A stretch of DNA of 64,000 bases from Vandiemenella viatica (lineage: Eukaryota; Arthropoda; Insecta; Orthoptera; Morabidae): the NCBI GenBank assembly GCA_031002005.1, contig CM061921.1, positions 126,820,597 to 126,884,596 on the forward strand, read 5' to 3'. The position numbers were made by a program, and so were the translations under genes. Under the pieces are notes generated by a model. It was not told the DNA's origin, did no database searches, and saw only the letters and a list, made by a program, of their open reading frames with translations. Position 1 is the first letter of the stretch, and every line of letters starts with the position of its first letter. This document shows, piece after piece, positions 1 through 11,520 of this stretch.

Positions 1-1982
1 ATTAATTAATCAGTCGATTTATCACTTCTTTTTCGAAAACTGTTAATAGGTACGTGGTTGGAACTCAGCCGCAACGCAAATTTTCATAGTTAGATCTTCA
101 CATTTGACAAAAATATGAAGATCTAACTAGGTTGGGAATATGGTAGAAATGTAGCTTCAGGGGGTCCACCGGAACCAGCAAAATTTTGAAAGTGGTCTAT
201 GAGAAAAATAAGTTTAGGTACCTCTGGTTTATACCATTAAGTGATTCACTAGTTAAACATGAATATTATTAAGATTTTAGTTAGTATTTTACTCATAAAT
301 ATTATTAAGTTTTTTTAACTTAATTTGAGCCAAATATCAATATGTGTTGCATACCGTTAGTTTTCTTAAGGTGTAAATTAATTATTATGAACACCTGGTA
401 TGATATAAGAGAGGGCTTGACAGCACTAATCTTGTCAGGCTAATTAAATCTTTATATAAATTGTGTTTTGAGTAGACTACTTTTGAGATGCTGGAAAACA
501 CTGTTGCAGTTTCTATACTAAAAAAAAAAAAAAAAAAAAAATGGAGACGGTTGTTAGTTATGAAATAGGACAGTAATTCGATACAATTGACTTATTCCGC
601 TATTAAAGAGAGGTTTAACTTCAGTACACTTAAGTCAAGGAGGAAGGTACTGTAACAGCCCTAAGGACCCTTATCCCTTTGTCAGGTATCTTATATATTT
701 TGTGACTGCGTGACAAAATTTTATTCTCAGAACCGTGAGTTATATTGGATAATGTTGTATTTTATTTCTATTGTCAGTTTCTATGTTAATTTAAGCTAGA
801 AAGCAGATTTTTACAGTTGTTGAGATAGTATTTTGCCTGGAGTAATATTTCGAAAATTCTTATCTAAATTATTTATTTTCGGTTAAACTATTAAAGTTAC
901 GAAATTTTTTGTAATAACTAAAGTTGATGTTTGCTACAAGCTCTAGTGATTTACAAAATTTCAGAGAGATAGCATTATTTTTAATGTCAAGGTCAAAATT
1001 AGATGATGCAAGATTTTCTGACATGCGATTTGATATATGATTAGCCTTCCAGAAGCTACCCATGTGAATGCGGAAATGAGCACTTTCCCACGGTTCGTGA
1101 GAGAGCAGGTAGCCGCCTAGAACTTTTCCTCGGTTGCCAGTCTTCGAGAAGTGGCGAGCGTGATAACATGTAGCGCTTTCGGCCGGCAGGTCAGTTTTCC
1201 CTTAGAGCACTACTGTGCTACCTTGTTGGCGAGATGTAGGCATCATAAAGGTTTAAAGTTTCAGTCTGGATAACAACTAAGCAGTTTTGAAATAGTATTT
1301 CGCCAAGTGGGGGCCTCGGGATTACTTAAGTGTCGGTCCGTTTCAAACTAATGCAATGATACAAGCGTGTGACGAATTTTAACATACTTTCAAGTAATAA
1401 TCAATAATACTGTGAACTATGGGGTGGAGTTTGGCTCGAGTCGGTTAATCGAACTTGCAAATTTCCTTTCTGTGACTTTGTCTGATACCTCTCCAGCTAA
1501 TGACTTTACAACATTTTGAAGAATTTAGTGATGTTTAATTCCAACTGACTTTTGAACATTTATTTGTCTATAACTTTTCTTAACTTGAGGTACAAAATAA
1601 AGTTAAGTGGCGACCTTATCATAATAAAGCAATAGCTAGACATCCTAGGCTACACACGGTCACAGTTAAGACAAAGCCTTATGCCTCCACCCCAAGGCAA
1701 AGCAAGTTATCTTATACCTTCTGACTGCAATCCTTTAAATAAATTTGTGTCTCAGAGAGAGAGACGCAGTTGTTAAATGTAAATTTGTATATTTTCCCTT
1801 AATGTGTTGTATTTTGATGGATGGAAATGGTTTAAATGAACTGTAATTTGATTAAAAGCAATATAGTTTTTGAAATGTTTATTATTAATTGTTTAATTTT
1901 GTCAGTTTGGTTTTTAAAAGCCTTTAAATATTTCTATATGTCATGTTTTCTTATGATTTTAATTGTTTTGAACGATTTCTAG
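1..1982. other. Non-coding AT-rich sequence, no gene recognised
   Basis: No open frame with recognisable protein similarity is visible on either strand. A 22-base A run lies at 520-541. A relatively GC-rich patch at about 1075-1250 stands out from the AT-rich surroundings but matches nothing I know. The stretch is probably intron or intergenic DNA upstream of the candidate exon at 1983; old unrecognised repeats cannot be excluded. Confidence 0.5.
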
Positions 1983-2646
1983 TGTTGAAGCAATTGTCAG
2001 CACTACAGAAGCATTGGTCGGTGATTTGAAGTTCTCTCGAAAACTCTATCATGCCTGTATAACCTGCGGATTATCGGAAGTGGACAAGCTTGCTCGGGAA
2101 GATACTAACACTACGTTATGTCATTTGTTTATTAATGTGCTTCTAAATCAGGGTGGTCAACCCGCAGCCTGCCTTGAACATTTTTCCGGCCAGCGAGATT
2201 CATTACACTTTTACTAAATATATTTATTTTATAATAGCCAAAGTAGTGAAAACAAATGTATTGAAAAAAATACATTAATTGTTCATCTATATATTAAAAA
2301 ATGAACTGTCGAAATTATGAGAAAATATTAACTTTGATTTTAAAATAATATTAATAATATTCTTGCGAATATATGACAGACATTGCCTGCTTTATTTATG
2401 AGTTTACAGTTATGAGTTCGCAGAACAACTAAATTACGTATATTCTGGAACTCGCGATGCGCGCGCATCTTAGAACATGTAATATAACAGGTTCTATGTT
2501 TCACTCTTAAGTGACTTAATCTAAATCTAATATGGGATTATATAATTTTATATGCGGCCCCGCGGAGTTATGATTTATTTTCAAACTGGCCCAAAAGATC
2601 ATTTGGGTTGGCCACCCATGTTCTAAATCTTCGGAAAGAAGCATGA
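1983..2646 (+). pseudogene. Candidate 3'-terminal host exon split by a hAT-type MITE
   Basis: The segment 1983-2148 reads as an open frame of about 55 codons directly after a good splice acceptor (tttctag, ending at 1982); its first base completes a codon from an upstream exon. The peptide has a mixed, protein-like composition, for example KLYHACITCGLSEVDK. The MITE lies at 2149-2620 with TTCTAAAT on both sides. Skipping it, the frame continues from 2629 for five codons (Leu-Arg-Lys-Glu-Ala) to TGA at 2644-2646, and AATAAA follows at 2687-2692. This suggests the end of a gene with a short 3'UTR. As it stands, the frame instead reads about 22 codons into the MITE and stops at TAA 2215-2217. 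I do not recognise the protein family. It could also be a chance frame in old repeat DNA. Confidence 0.5.
2149..2620. mobile_element. hAT-type MITE (472 bp, 8-bp TSD)
   Basis: The termini are inverted and related: left CAGGGTGGTCAACCC, right (reverse complement) CATGGGTGGCCAACCC. They are flanked by perfect 8-bp direct repeats TTCTAAAT at 2141-2148 and 2621-2628. An 8-bp duplication and a CA-GGGTGG-type terminus are characteristic of the hAT superfamily. The 472-bp interior is AT-rich, encodes no transposase and carries GC-rich patches just inside each end. It is therefore a non-autonomous element moved by a transposase made elsewhere. Confidence 0.85.
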
Positions 2647-2686
2647 TGTCTTATTGACGTATACTTTGTCTGAGTGTTTTCAAGGA

Positions 2687-2692
2687 AATAAA
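2687..2692 (+). promoter_or_regulatory. AATAAA polyadenylation signal
   Basis: The canonical hexamer lies 41 bases beyond the TGA that would end the exon if the MITE were absent. Its position supports reading 1983-2646 as the last exon of a gene. Confidence 0.4.
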
Positions 2693-3085
2693 AGTACATT
2701 AAAAAGTTTATCAACTGTGTTGTTTTTCGAGAAGTTACATGTCATTGGAAAGCATAAAGAATTCAGTTACATACTTTGGTGAAAGTTTAAATCACGTAGT
2801 GACCTGACAAAATTACGTGTAAGTCTTTGTAAACCATTACAGAGACCCAAGATCCGAGTTCTTTAACGTGTTGAACCCGGACAGAACTTCTTCAAGATAT
2901 CTGCAAGTTGGCATTTATCATCATCGTAGTAAAAGGATCAGCAACTAAATCCCGCTATGTCTGAATTTTTAGAGTTAGTTAACAAAGCATCAGCTCCGTA
3001 TAAAGTTACACGCAATTTAAGGAGCTAAATGGAAGCTGTCAACCGGGCGATTATACCAACTCAAATGTGCTTAGAAACAACAGGC

Positions 3086-3086
<1 letters not shown>

Positions 3087-3137
<51 letters not shown>
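3087..3137. repeat. Poly-T tract, 51 bases
   Basis: This is an uninterrupted run of 51 T. On the minus strand it could be the A-tail of a retroposon, but no recognisable element body abuts it. Homopolymers this long are also prone to length error in assembly. Confidence 0.7.
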
Positions 3138-3141
<4 letters not shown>

Positions 3142-4129
3142 GAAAGCGAGAGGCTAGTCAGGCAACGACAAACGGTGAGTTTCAGAAATTTCTTAGGTAC
3201 AGGATGCAAGAATTCACCTAAGCTGAGACAACGTAATTCTACTAATGGAAAGTGAATTGAGTTTGTGCATGGTGAAAGTTTGTCACGAAAGTATGTAACA
3301 GGTTATCACTGAAAAGTGTTTTGTTTAGGGGATAAAAAATTCTACAGAAAATTATAAGTATTTAATGAGAACATATTTTTGGCATGTAATCTTTTCTTTT
3401 TCAATGATTTACTTACTTTGGAATTAGCGATATCATTTTTGTAAACCATGCGATTAATCTGGTTGCTGTGAAATTATTTGAGAATTGTAAAAATTTGCCA
3501 GAAAATGTATGTATTTGGAAACTACATGGTTATAATTATCGATTCGGAAATTTTAGGCTTCAAATATTTTCAGTAATGATGTTGCCAGGATGTGTAAATG
3601 AGCTAAGATGAAGAATTGACCAAATCCTTTAAACCAAATGCTGAAAATTACATTAAATTGATTAATGCGGGAATTTCTCTTCGAGAAAGAATAAGACTGG
3701 AAAAATTATTTATTTAAACAATGATCTAAATAGATTTATTAGATAAAGTAGTGGAGTACAAGCCAATCATACTCTGGAAGCGTACAAAATAAAAATTAGA
3801 CTAGATTACAGGATTTCAGAGTTCAAAAATAAATTAGAAGAATTTGCTGAAATTATATCTATGATTAACGAAGAGTCTGAATTGCCTAAAACTAAGGGGG
3901 AAATATATAATATGTTAGGTATAGTAAAGAATTCTATAATGTTAGAGATCAAAACATTAAGCAAATAGATCATGATTTTGCTATGTGGATCACAGAATTG
4001 AAGTACAGATTGGTTTACGGTAGAACCTAGTGCAAGTGGTAATTGCGTGGACAAGATTGACGTAGAACTTAAAATTTACAATAATGTTTTTCAAACACTA
4101 ATGTGAATCTCAGTTAGTGGCCTACATGC
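3138..4129. other. Non-coding, no feature recognised
   Basis: AT-rich sequence. The stretch 3790-3960 has some open reading but no protein motif I can identify. The flank 2700-3086 is likewise featureless. Confidence 0.4.
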
Positions 4130-4935
4130 ATATGAAATAGACAAGGGAAGACAAGTTGAATGTGTAGCACTGGATCTACGCAAAGTATTTGACAGAGTGA
4201 GTCTTAAAATGATGGTAGAAAAAGTATTGGAGAGGATGAAAAAGTTAGTTACTGGGTGGATGATTTTTCTGGAAAGGAAGAAAGCAAAGATTTAGGATGG
4301 GTAATGCAATATCAAAATAGGTAAATGTGCCTCAGGATAGTGTATTGGGAGCATTGTTGTTCATTATTCTAATGAATGATTGTATTGATGGGTTGAGGTC
4401 AGAAGTAAGATTGTTTGAAGCTGAAATAATGGGATATAAGGGATTACAATACAATACAATACAATACATTCATTTTCCATTGATCCCAATATAAGAGACT
4501 GGCTCTGTCGGATGTGGAAACAGTAGAGTGAATAGCTACAAAAGGATCTGAACAGGATATCTAGCTGGGTTATTAAACATGGAATGAAAATACATGCGAA
4601 GAAGAGTCAGATTATTAGTTACACCGATAAAAAGGGTAAAGAGTTTGTATGATAATAGGATAGGGAAGGAATTGCTTGTTAAAGATCCTATCTGTAAATA
4701 TCTTGGCATAACTTTTGATAGTGAACTTAATTGGGCGTCACATAATGGGCAGGTGGTAGGAAGAGGTTTCAAAGTTTTCCAATTGAGGGGATGAACCAAG
4801 GAACTGGGATATAAAATCTTAGTCAGACCACTGCTTGAATATGGAGGAATGGTGTGCGATCCACATTACAGTTATCAAATTCAGGAGTTGGAAGGAGTAT
4901 AAAAGGAGAACGGCTAGATTTGTTTGAGGAAATGA
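4130..4935 (+). pseudogene. Non-LTR retrotransposon reverse transcriptase remnant (CR1/jockey-like)
   Basis: Translation in shifting + frames gives ordered RT landmarks. Near 4160-4200 is a decayed 'LDLRKVFDRV' (canonical D-L-x-K-A-F-D). Near 4330-4390 is 'GALLFIILMNDCIDG' (the PLLF-IND block). The expected catalytic A-D-D position reads A-E-I near 4420. From 4640 to 4800 the thumb/connection reads 'CKYLGITFDSELNWASH', followed by a 'PLLEYG' block near 4830. Several stops and frame changes make it non-functional. It is interrupted at about 4443-4525 by a short inverted LINE 3' end. The first-half frame is too degenerate for a firm clade call. Confidence 0.7.
4443..4525 (-). mobile_element. 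Inverted 3'-end fragment of a CR1-like LINE with (ATTGT)n tail
   Basis: Read on the minus strand, this piece matches the 3' terminus seen at 14410-14490: the 'gccagtctcttatattggg' block, then a short AT-rich link and a repeating ATTGT tail. It is a severely 5'-truncated insertion into the older RT remnant; the RT frame resumes on its right side. Confidence 0.7.
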
Positions 4936-5397
4936 GTTTATATGGCAAGGACTGTGACTCTGGTCGAACTGAACCGACCATTGTCCGGAAATGGTTATGT
5001 TCAGCTACTTGAAGACTCTTTCAGCTATTCTTGGCTTTCATGTTCCCAAACAACTATGGACGTTTCTGGGATGTCAGTGCGTCATTTTACTGGCCAAAAT
5101 GTGATTGGCTTGAAGAACATTCTGACTCTTGGCGCTTCAGTGTATTCTCTTAGTAGAACTCAAGCTAGTATTCTGAAGTTAGGAGGGCTTTATTGATGTA
5201 CCTATCTGCCCTATCCACCAATGTGCCTTGCGAACAATTATACAGCGCGGCTAGTCAAATGTATGTATTCACTTGGTCAAGATGCAGAAAAATTGTTGTT
5301 TCTGGGTTACAATATTAGGTTGTTGAATGTCAGTCATTGATTATCTTCAACCTAATCTCCAATTGGTACTGCTTACTTTTCCCGAGCTTTACTGAGT

Positions 5398-5452
5398 ATT
5401 AATAATAATAACTTAGACCACAACCCGAAGGTTGGTTGCATTCTCCCATTAC
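5398..5452 (-). mobile_element. Short 3' fragment of the SINE-B family
   Basis: The block around 'cccgaaggttggttg' matches the 3' end of the SINE at 45969-46192 in the same orientation, next to a short AAT microsatellite. Only the tail end is present. Confidence 0.5.
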
Positions 5453-7860
5453 GTCGAGCATTACTTTCGAAATAAATTTTTATTTGGTGATTTTAATAAA
5501 AGAATTGTTAGCTAATTTATACAAATTAGTTTTTAAAGATTTAAGTGCTAATCCCACTTGTGCATAGCCCCGTTCGCAAAAATGCGATGCTTGATTATTT
5601 TTAATTACAGATGTAGTAGACAAGTCTATTTGATAGAAGTTATCGGATTATGTGGATTATTTTGTTTAAATGTTTCTATTTTAAGTTATTTATTCTTAGT
5701 TACGATTTTAGGGATCATGTGATAATTTATACATATAATAACCCTGTAAGGGGAAAAAAGTTTGTACATTTAAGATATTTGGAAAAAAATGGTTTAGAGT
5801 TTGTAAGCTACCTTAGAATTTCGTAAATTTGCATGATGAAATTTGTATACAGTATAACGGGCTCAGGTGAACCACACGATACCGCAGCTTTAGAGTCATT
5901 TACGGAGTTAATTCAACAATTAAACTAGACAGTGAATTCAGGCAATAAATCAAGTTTAAATAGTAGATTCAAATTCTAAATCTATTTAAATAGCTGTAGA
6001 AGGACACAACATAACATCGGCATTTACAATATTTGGTATCGATACAATTTCACTAAAATTAATACTTCTTCACTTTTTTAGATTTTCGGGATAGTAAACA
6101 GTCAAAAGATGATAAATTTTGTAGTAAAGAAAGCATACTAAAAAGTTAAAAGCTAAAAGCCGGTGTTCTTAATTTAATACGAAATTGCACACTTTAAAAT
6201 TCAAGAAGTCGTATTTTGGTAAACAACTTATAGCCAGAAAGTAACGTGATTTTTGTTTACATAACATACTAAAGTTTGGGAAAGCTCTGTATAGTTTAAA
6301 GGTTGTTTTTCAAATATTATATAGTAACGTCAGACACATGGTACCAAGTAAAATTAATTATCATAGAAATAAACGTAAATTCACGGGGGTAAATTATATT
6401 CAAAATATACTATAGTTTATTTGAAACAAGTTCCAGTAAGTCTCGCCGAGAGATATGCAGTATTTTGATCAGGATGAAACAAAGTAATGTTTTCTGAAAG
6501 AGCTAAACTTTCTGGTTGCCATCAGTTAGAACTATGTACATTTCAAATATGAATAATAAATCAGAAAACATAGATAGCGACTTCAAAACAGCACAGTAGG
6601 CATTTGAGAACACGTAGAATCTGCTAAAGTATGTTTAAAAGCCATTAGAAAGTTATTAGTGGGGTCGAAAATAAGCTATTGCATCATAATTGATATTTTT
6701 CTGCAGAAGACTAAACTTGGCTTGTTTAATATCAAATGAAAGAGGATTCAATTAAAATTAAAGGTTGTTCGAGCCTCGTAGCTGTAAAATTGTAGGAGTT
6801 ATAAATAAATTTCGGAATCACAGTAAATGATTTTTTACAGCTAAACGGTTGAATATACATAAATTTTTATAAGCATCAAAATTTATATTTGCCTTATATT
6901 TTAGCTACTGGTAAAATTTCAAGACGATAGGAATAGCGTGAGCCAAAAATGAAGAACTATTTTGTATGTTCGGAACATGATGACACAGTTTTTACGCCAG
7001 TTGACCTTTGAACGCAGAGTGATTTGTCGAGAAAACAGTGAGTCTGCATATATGGTCAACGGGCGCTCCTTGCCATCTTTTCGCTGGGGACCACTGGAGC
7101 TGTAACGTTGTCGGGTCGTGCTGTGTTTGGCGTGAAACGGCGGTAGGGCCATATGGTGAAGCAAGGCCGGGGGTAGCCATTGTTATAATGTTGTAGTACA
7201 GTGGAACAGTTTCGGTCTAATTCAATGTGTCTTTCAATTTTTACAACGGGGTTTGGTCTGCTCTGATTGCTTCTGCAATCTTCAAACTTGGTAAAGATTT
7301 TGCGATAGCCGTCGATTGTTTGGGATTTTACAGTTTTTGAGAATATAGTGAAACTTTAAATTTGAACTTAGCTACAGTGAATTTTTTTACAATTTGAACC
7401 TTAACTTTCCTAGTTTGTGGCTTAATCAAGCTAGGTGGCGGCCGCAAGAATTTCAGAACAGTCGATAATCCAATAGCGCAGGAGTAACACAGTTGGAGAT
7501 ACGGTGATTAACTGTTTATCTAACCCCGTGAGCAGTTAAATACCTTATAGGGTACTATTTAAAATCTAAAAAGAAGAAGTCAATTGTTTTTTTCTGTTTG
7601 TCTGCAAACTGGAATGAACGGGATTCTCATAAAATTTGTTGGTCGAATTTAGATTAAGTTTCGACCGATGTACTGTGCGCTGCTCCGCGGTTACAATAGG
7701 GTATTATAACAACTCGCGGGAATGTCGCGTTATTTATTTCACAATCTAAGCTTTCGGTTATCATTTTACAGCCTTAGTCAGAAGTATTATTCATATTGAA
7801 ACTGCAACGAGCGCCAAACATCGCAGAGTAAAAGGCCTCCATCTTTGTTGAAGTTGTTGG
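5453..7860. other. Long AT-rich non-coding stretch
   Basis: I see no gene, tRNA-like promoter or terminal repeat. The more GC-rich patch at 7040-7180 gives short minus-strand open frames with no recognisable motif. The flank 4940-5397 also gives only an unrecognised frame. It probably contains old repeats below my detection. Confidence 0.4.
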
Positions 7861-7867
7861 AATTGCA

Positions 7868-7990
7868 CAGAGCCGACCTCTGTAGCGTAGGGGCTGGAGT
7901 ACTAGGTCGCCGGTTCGAGTCCGGCCGCGGGCAGGGGTATTTAAGTGCTGTGCCTGTGAATGTCATATCCGTCATATGGTGTTTATAACT
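7868..7990 (+). mobile_element. tRNA-headed SINE (SINE-C)
   Basis: An A-box-like stretch (tctgtagcgtaggggct, about 7879-7895) and a B box (ggttcgagtcc, 7912-7922) have the spacing of an internal RNA polymerase III promoter. A short non-tRNA body ending near 'gtcatatggtg' follows. It does not fold as a full tRNA, so I call it a SINE rather than a tRNA gene. No clear target duplication was found. Confidence 0.65.
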
Positions 7991-8111
7991 GGTTTGAAAT
8001 TGCATGCTGAAAGCACTGGATCACACATAGTCACTATTGAGTTTTCTGTATGGCCGCAAATGGCAAAAAAAAAATCGGCATTCTTGCAAAAATCGAGTTG
8101 TTGTTACTAAC

Positions 8112-8549
8112 AAAGACGAACGCGGAAGCCTCAGATTTCAAAATAATTACATCTCGGGAGCTTTCGGAAATTTATGGTGGCCCGCCCTGTTTGAAAGGCT
8201 GAGGGAGATTGGTTGTCCAAGAAGATTATTCTACACCTGCAGGGACAATTGCAGATTTAGAACTGCTTCCTTGAGATGCCAGAATTCGTTCATCACGAAG
8301 ACCCTTACTAAAGGACGCCCGCAAGGTTCAGGTGGCCGTCCCATATTCTGGGATATAGGGATGGAACCAGTGATTGAACTTTTACAAAGAATACCTGAAC
8401 TTCTAGGTCTAACAGCTGTTGCTGATGACCTTTTACTACTCGTGGAAGGAGCAACAAGAGCAGAAATTGAGTACAATAGTAATGTACGGGACGTTTCTGC
8501 AGTGTGCGTGCAGGTTCCGGGAGTAGTCAGGAAGGCGAGTGGTGAATGA
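8112..8549 (+). pseudogene. R1-like LINE reverse transcriptase, N-terminal part
   Basis: This is part of the second ORF of an R1-type non-LTR retrotransposon, which would copy its RNA at a nicked genomic target. Visible motifs are 'SGAFGNLWWPALFERLREIG' (in R1-type enzymes the segment is SGAFDNLWWP, so a catalytic-region Asp is replaced by Gly), 'TKGRPQGS', 'IFWDIGMEPV' and 'VADDLLLLVEGAT' around the catalytic A-D-D. The frame is open for 170 codons and then runs into unrelated sequence at about 8550. The element continues at about 9050. It cannot encode a working enzyme. Confidence 0.8.
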
Positions 8550-9049
8550 ATGGACTTATTTGCATAGGCCGCTCTCCTGAATAATCAGGTCTGACACCGG
8601 CCGTCTGAACGGCGGAGAGGGTTCTAGCTCTACTACGAAATAAGTTGAGACTGTGATGTACAGCGTTTTTATTTGTAGTAGACTACAGTACAAGTTACGC
8701 CCGAAAGGTACGGTCCACCGCGATAGGTACTACTGCTGTATCTGACTTAACGGAAGTATCGGCGAAGTTGGAGGCGTAGCGCGGGTTCGGTGGCCGTGCC
8801 CGAGGCGTTCGTGTCAGTCCCGAATCACAGGTTCAAGTCCTGGTAACTAGCGATTAGCTATTAAGAAACCTCGCTGTCCCCCATTGTCTTGCAGCGTTGC
8901 TTGCGTGCGTCGCACCCGCTTGGTCAGCGATCAGCAATTCTCGCGACCTGGTTTCCCAAGCCGCGTCGTGATGCAAGCCCTCATCAGCCAACGCCTTATG
9001 CCATATTTCAGTTGAATTAATAATTTATTTAATATTTATTTACGCCCCT
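8550..9049. other. GC-richer insertion inside the R1-like LINE, with a tRNA-like segment
   Basis: This block separates the two halves of the R1-like RT. At 8784-8855 it has a tRNA-like pattern: 'tggccgtgcccgagg' resembles an A box and 'ggttcaagtcc' (8830-8840) a B box, suggesting an SINE or tRNA-derived repeat. It shows no clear tail or target duplication, so the nature of the whole block is unresolved. Confidence 0.4.
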
Positions 9050-10385
9050 GACAGTAATCTGGTACTTAACTGCCTTAGCCAATGGTGCAGGAAAGTCAAG
9101 CTGAGTTTAGAACGACATAAATCAACATTTATGTTGCTCAAGGGCAAGCTGACTCGAAAACCTACTATTAGAATCGACGATAAATCAATTCGTAGAAACC
9201 CAGTGTGCAGGTACTTAGGCATTCAATTGGATGAACGATTAAACTTCGAAGCCCATTTAGAGAAGACAATAGCAAGAGCAGTGGCGGTCATGAATAAAAT
9301 CATTAATATTGGCTAGCGAAAATTCACTGTTCCAGTCCAAACAATAAGACTATACCATGACGCAATTTTATCCTCTTTAGTGGGCTACTCAGCAAGTGTG
9401 TGGGCAAAGCATCTAAGAAAAATAAAACTAAAACAGTGAGTCAGACGTGTCCAACGAGGAATACTTTTAAGATTGACAGGAGCATACAGAACCGTGGCAA
9501 CAAATTCATTAACAGTTGCCATTGGTGTATGGCCACTGGACCTTGAAGTAAGGAAACGGGGTGCCATATACCGGCTCAGAAAAGGGAAACAAGATAAGGT
9601 AGCAGAAATTGTAGGCAGCGAATCAACATCGGAGATGCACATTCGGAAGCTTCTATTGGCGGAATGGCAACAAGAATGGAACAACAGTGAAACAGGTCGA
9701 AGAGCAAATGATATATTCCCATCCTTAGAGGAGAGTTTAAAGTTTGAAGTACCTTCAACCCTCTCCCGGATTGGTACACTACATTACAGGTCACGGGCCA
9801 TACAATAGCTGGCTCCGAAGTTGAAATATTGTGGACTCAAACAGGTGCGAATGTGGTGAAGTGAGTACGCCGGAGCACGTGGTATGGGAATGTGAAATAA
9901 TAGCCAGTTTGAGAGAACACCAACAAGCTCGGCTGCAAGGTAGGAGAATATACGACATACTGCGCGACGAAAGTTTGTGCATTTTCTAGACGAGGCAGCT
10001 GATCTAGCCTAAAAATTTTGGAAGGAGAAATTTATAAGAAGGAAAAATGTCGCGCGAAATCAAAGGCCACAGATAGCAGAGGAGGACAACACAATTACAA
10101 CTCGTGGAATAGAGGAAGCTAATTCCAGAAACAACTGCAGAGGGAACAATGATGCTGAAAGTCTGGCTTTCACAACACCGGATTGACGGAAGATATCCTA
10201 CGACAATGAGAAACATCAATCGTCGGAGGAATTTCAGTGTGCTCCAGAGAAGCCATCATCTGAGCGACAGCTGGGGCCGTTTCGGTATTCCAGGAGGTTA
10301 ACTCTTGATGGCCTGGGTGGCTGGCTTTGCTGCCGGTTCCAGGGGACTCTACCTATGGAGCGCAATCAACACCAACAAAAATGAA
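9050..10385 (+). pseudogene. R1-like LINE, C-terminal RT region and 3'UTR
   Basis: The element resumes with 'VCRYLGIQLDERLNFEAHL' (thumb/connection, about 9210-9260). A stop near 9316 is followed by 'QRGILLRLTGAYRTV' (about 9450-9495), a block typical of R1/TRAS-type elements, and by 'PLDLEVRKRGAIYRL'. After a frame change, a Cys-rich end reads 'RCECGEVSTPEHVVWEC' (about 9843-9895), the usual C-terminal zinc-like motif of this group. Premature stops lie at 9316, 9438 and 9806. The tail extends to about 10385, just before an AGT-rich microsatellite. Confidence 0.8.
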
Positions 10386-10417
10386 CATTAGTAGACCGAG
10401 ATGCGGCTGTGACAATT

Positions 10418-10525
10418 GGTGGTGGTAATAGTAGTATTAGTAGAAGTAGCAATGGTATTGGTAGTAGTAGTAGTAATGTTAGTAGTACTATTAGGGACAA
10501 CAGCAGTAGTAGTAGTAGATGTAGT
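10418..10525. repeat. Imperfect AGT trinucleotide microsatellite
   Basis: Degenerate (GTA/AGT)n repeats with scattered substitutions. It directly follows the R1-like LINE end and may have grown from its tail. A short (TA)10 lies at 10617-10636. Confidence 0.8.
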
Positions 10526-10639
10526 AGAGCTGTGGTACCCATTCTATTTAATAACAGTAGATCTAATAGATATTGGAAATTGAATAAAAATTTTCTTGCA
10601 TTGATTGTTTATGTGTTATATATATATATATATATAAGA

Positions 10640-11270
10640 ATGGAAATAAGGGCCCAGATTAGATAATAGGTGTTGGGCTATGTTGCATATGGAAAATAAA
10701 TAAATAAGCAATTCAAAATAATGTATATTTAATTTGAACTGGGAAAGCTAAGGAATTTATGATAATTTTCGTTGAATGGCATCAACGCAAAAATTAATTC
10801 GTCGGATTTTGTTTGTGTATTGATTAATGAATAGTCCGTGGTCCCTCTGGAAAAATAGGATATGTTTTATTTTGAGGTGGCGCCGAAAAGCTGAAGAATT
10901 TAACAAAGTAGAATCAGTTTTTCGTGGAATATGAATCACGAAAAATGTACTAGTCGAATTTTGATGGGCTTACGATTAATGCAGAGGTCATGGTCTCACG
11001 ATTATAATAAGGTATGTTTTAATGTGATGTAGGTTCGAGAAGCTAAGGAATTAGAATAAAAGTGTCTAAAAAGTAGTATCTCTTTAAAGGTAAGTTACTT
11101 CTCGTAGTCTAAATGTTCATCATGTTTTCAGCGTACGAGAGGCGTCGTATTAATCGGAGGAATGAAGTTGTAGTTTGTTGTTGAGTCCATTCAATCGAAA
11201 AAGAGTATGCGCTGAGTGAACCACAATTGCCATGAAGCATATATCTCTTGACAATGCTGGTTTGAGAGAG
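10640..11270. other. Non-coding, no feature recognised
   Basis: AT-rich sequence with no coding motif. Two short similar phrases ('ttcgtcggattttg' near 10800 and 'gtcgaattttgatgg' near 10955) suggest an old local duplication, but not clearly enough to define a repeat. Confidence 0.35.
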
Positions 11271-11276
11271 ATACAA

Positions 11277-11498
11277 AGCGTGGTGGGTGAGCCGTAACGA
11301 TCTCGCCTCGCATTCAGAAGGACTCGGGTTTGAATCCCCATCCGGCCATCCCTGGTTTCTCGAAATCAATGCAGGCATATATCTGGATGGTCCCTTTGAA
11401 ATGCCATGGCCGAATTCCTTTCCGTGCCTGGCCCCTTTTCTTTCCCACTTTTAGTGACATCGATGTCAGCGAGCCGTAAAGCCATAAAAGAAACTGAA
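11277..11498 (+). mobile_element. tRNA-headed SINE-A copy
   Basis: It matches the family best seen at 18900-19141. The head has an A-box region (ggtgggtgagccgtaacg) and B box (ggtttgaatcc, 11328-11338). The body has 'ccatggccgaattcc' (11402-11416) and the tail 'gtaaagccataaaag'. About 220 bp long. Target duplications are not clear. Its tail ends roughly 20 bases before the acceptor of the candidate exon at 11521. Confidence 0.85.
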
Positions 11499-11520
11499 AG
11501 AGTTGTCTATTCATTAACAG

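Noticed and set aside
1075..1250. GC-rich patch as a possible promoter or CpG island
   Set aside because: Too short, with no adjacent first exon or core-promoter elements that I could recognise.
4942..5196. 84-codon open frame after the LINE remnant
   Set aside because: Composition is protein-like, and one alternative frame faintly recalls a transposase, but no ordered motifs support a call.
7868..7970. Possible tRNA gene from good A and B boxes
   Set aside because: The sequence cannot form a full acceptor stem and continues into a non-tRNA body; the same applies to 8784-8855, 46119-46187, 61261-61307 and the SINE-A heads. They are SINEs or fragments.
10418..10666. Ser/Asn-rich open frame
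   Set aside because: It is a translation of the AGT microsatellite; no start context, splice signal or homologue.
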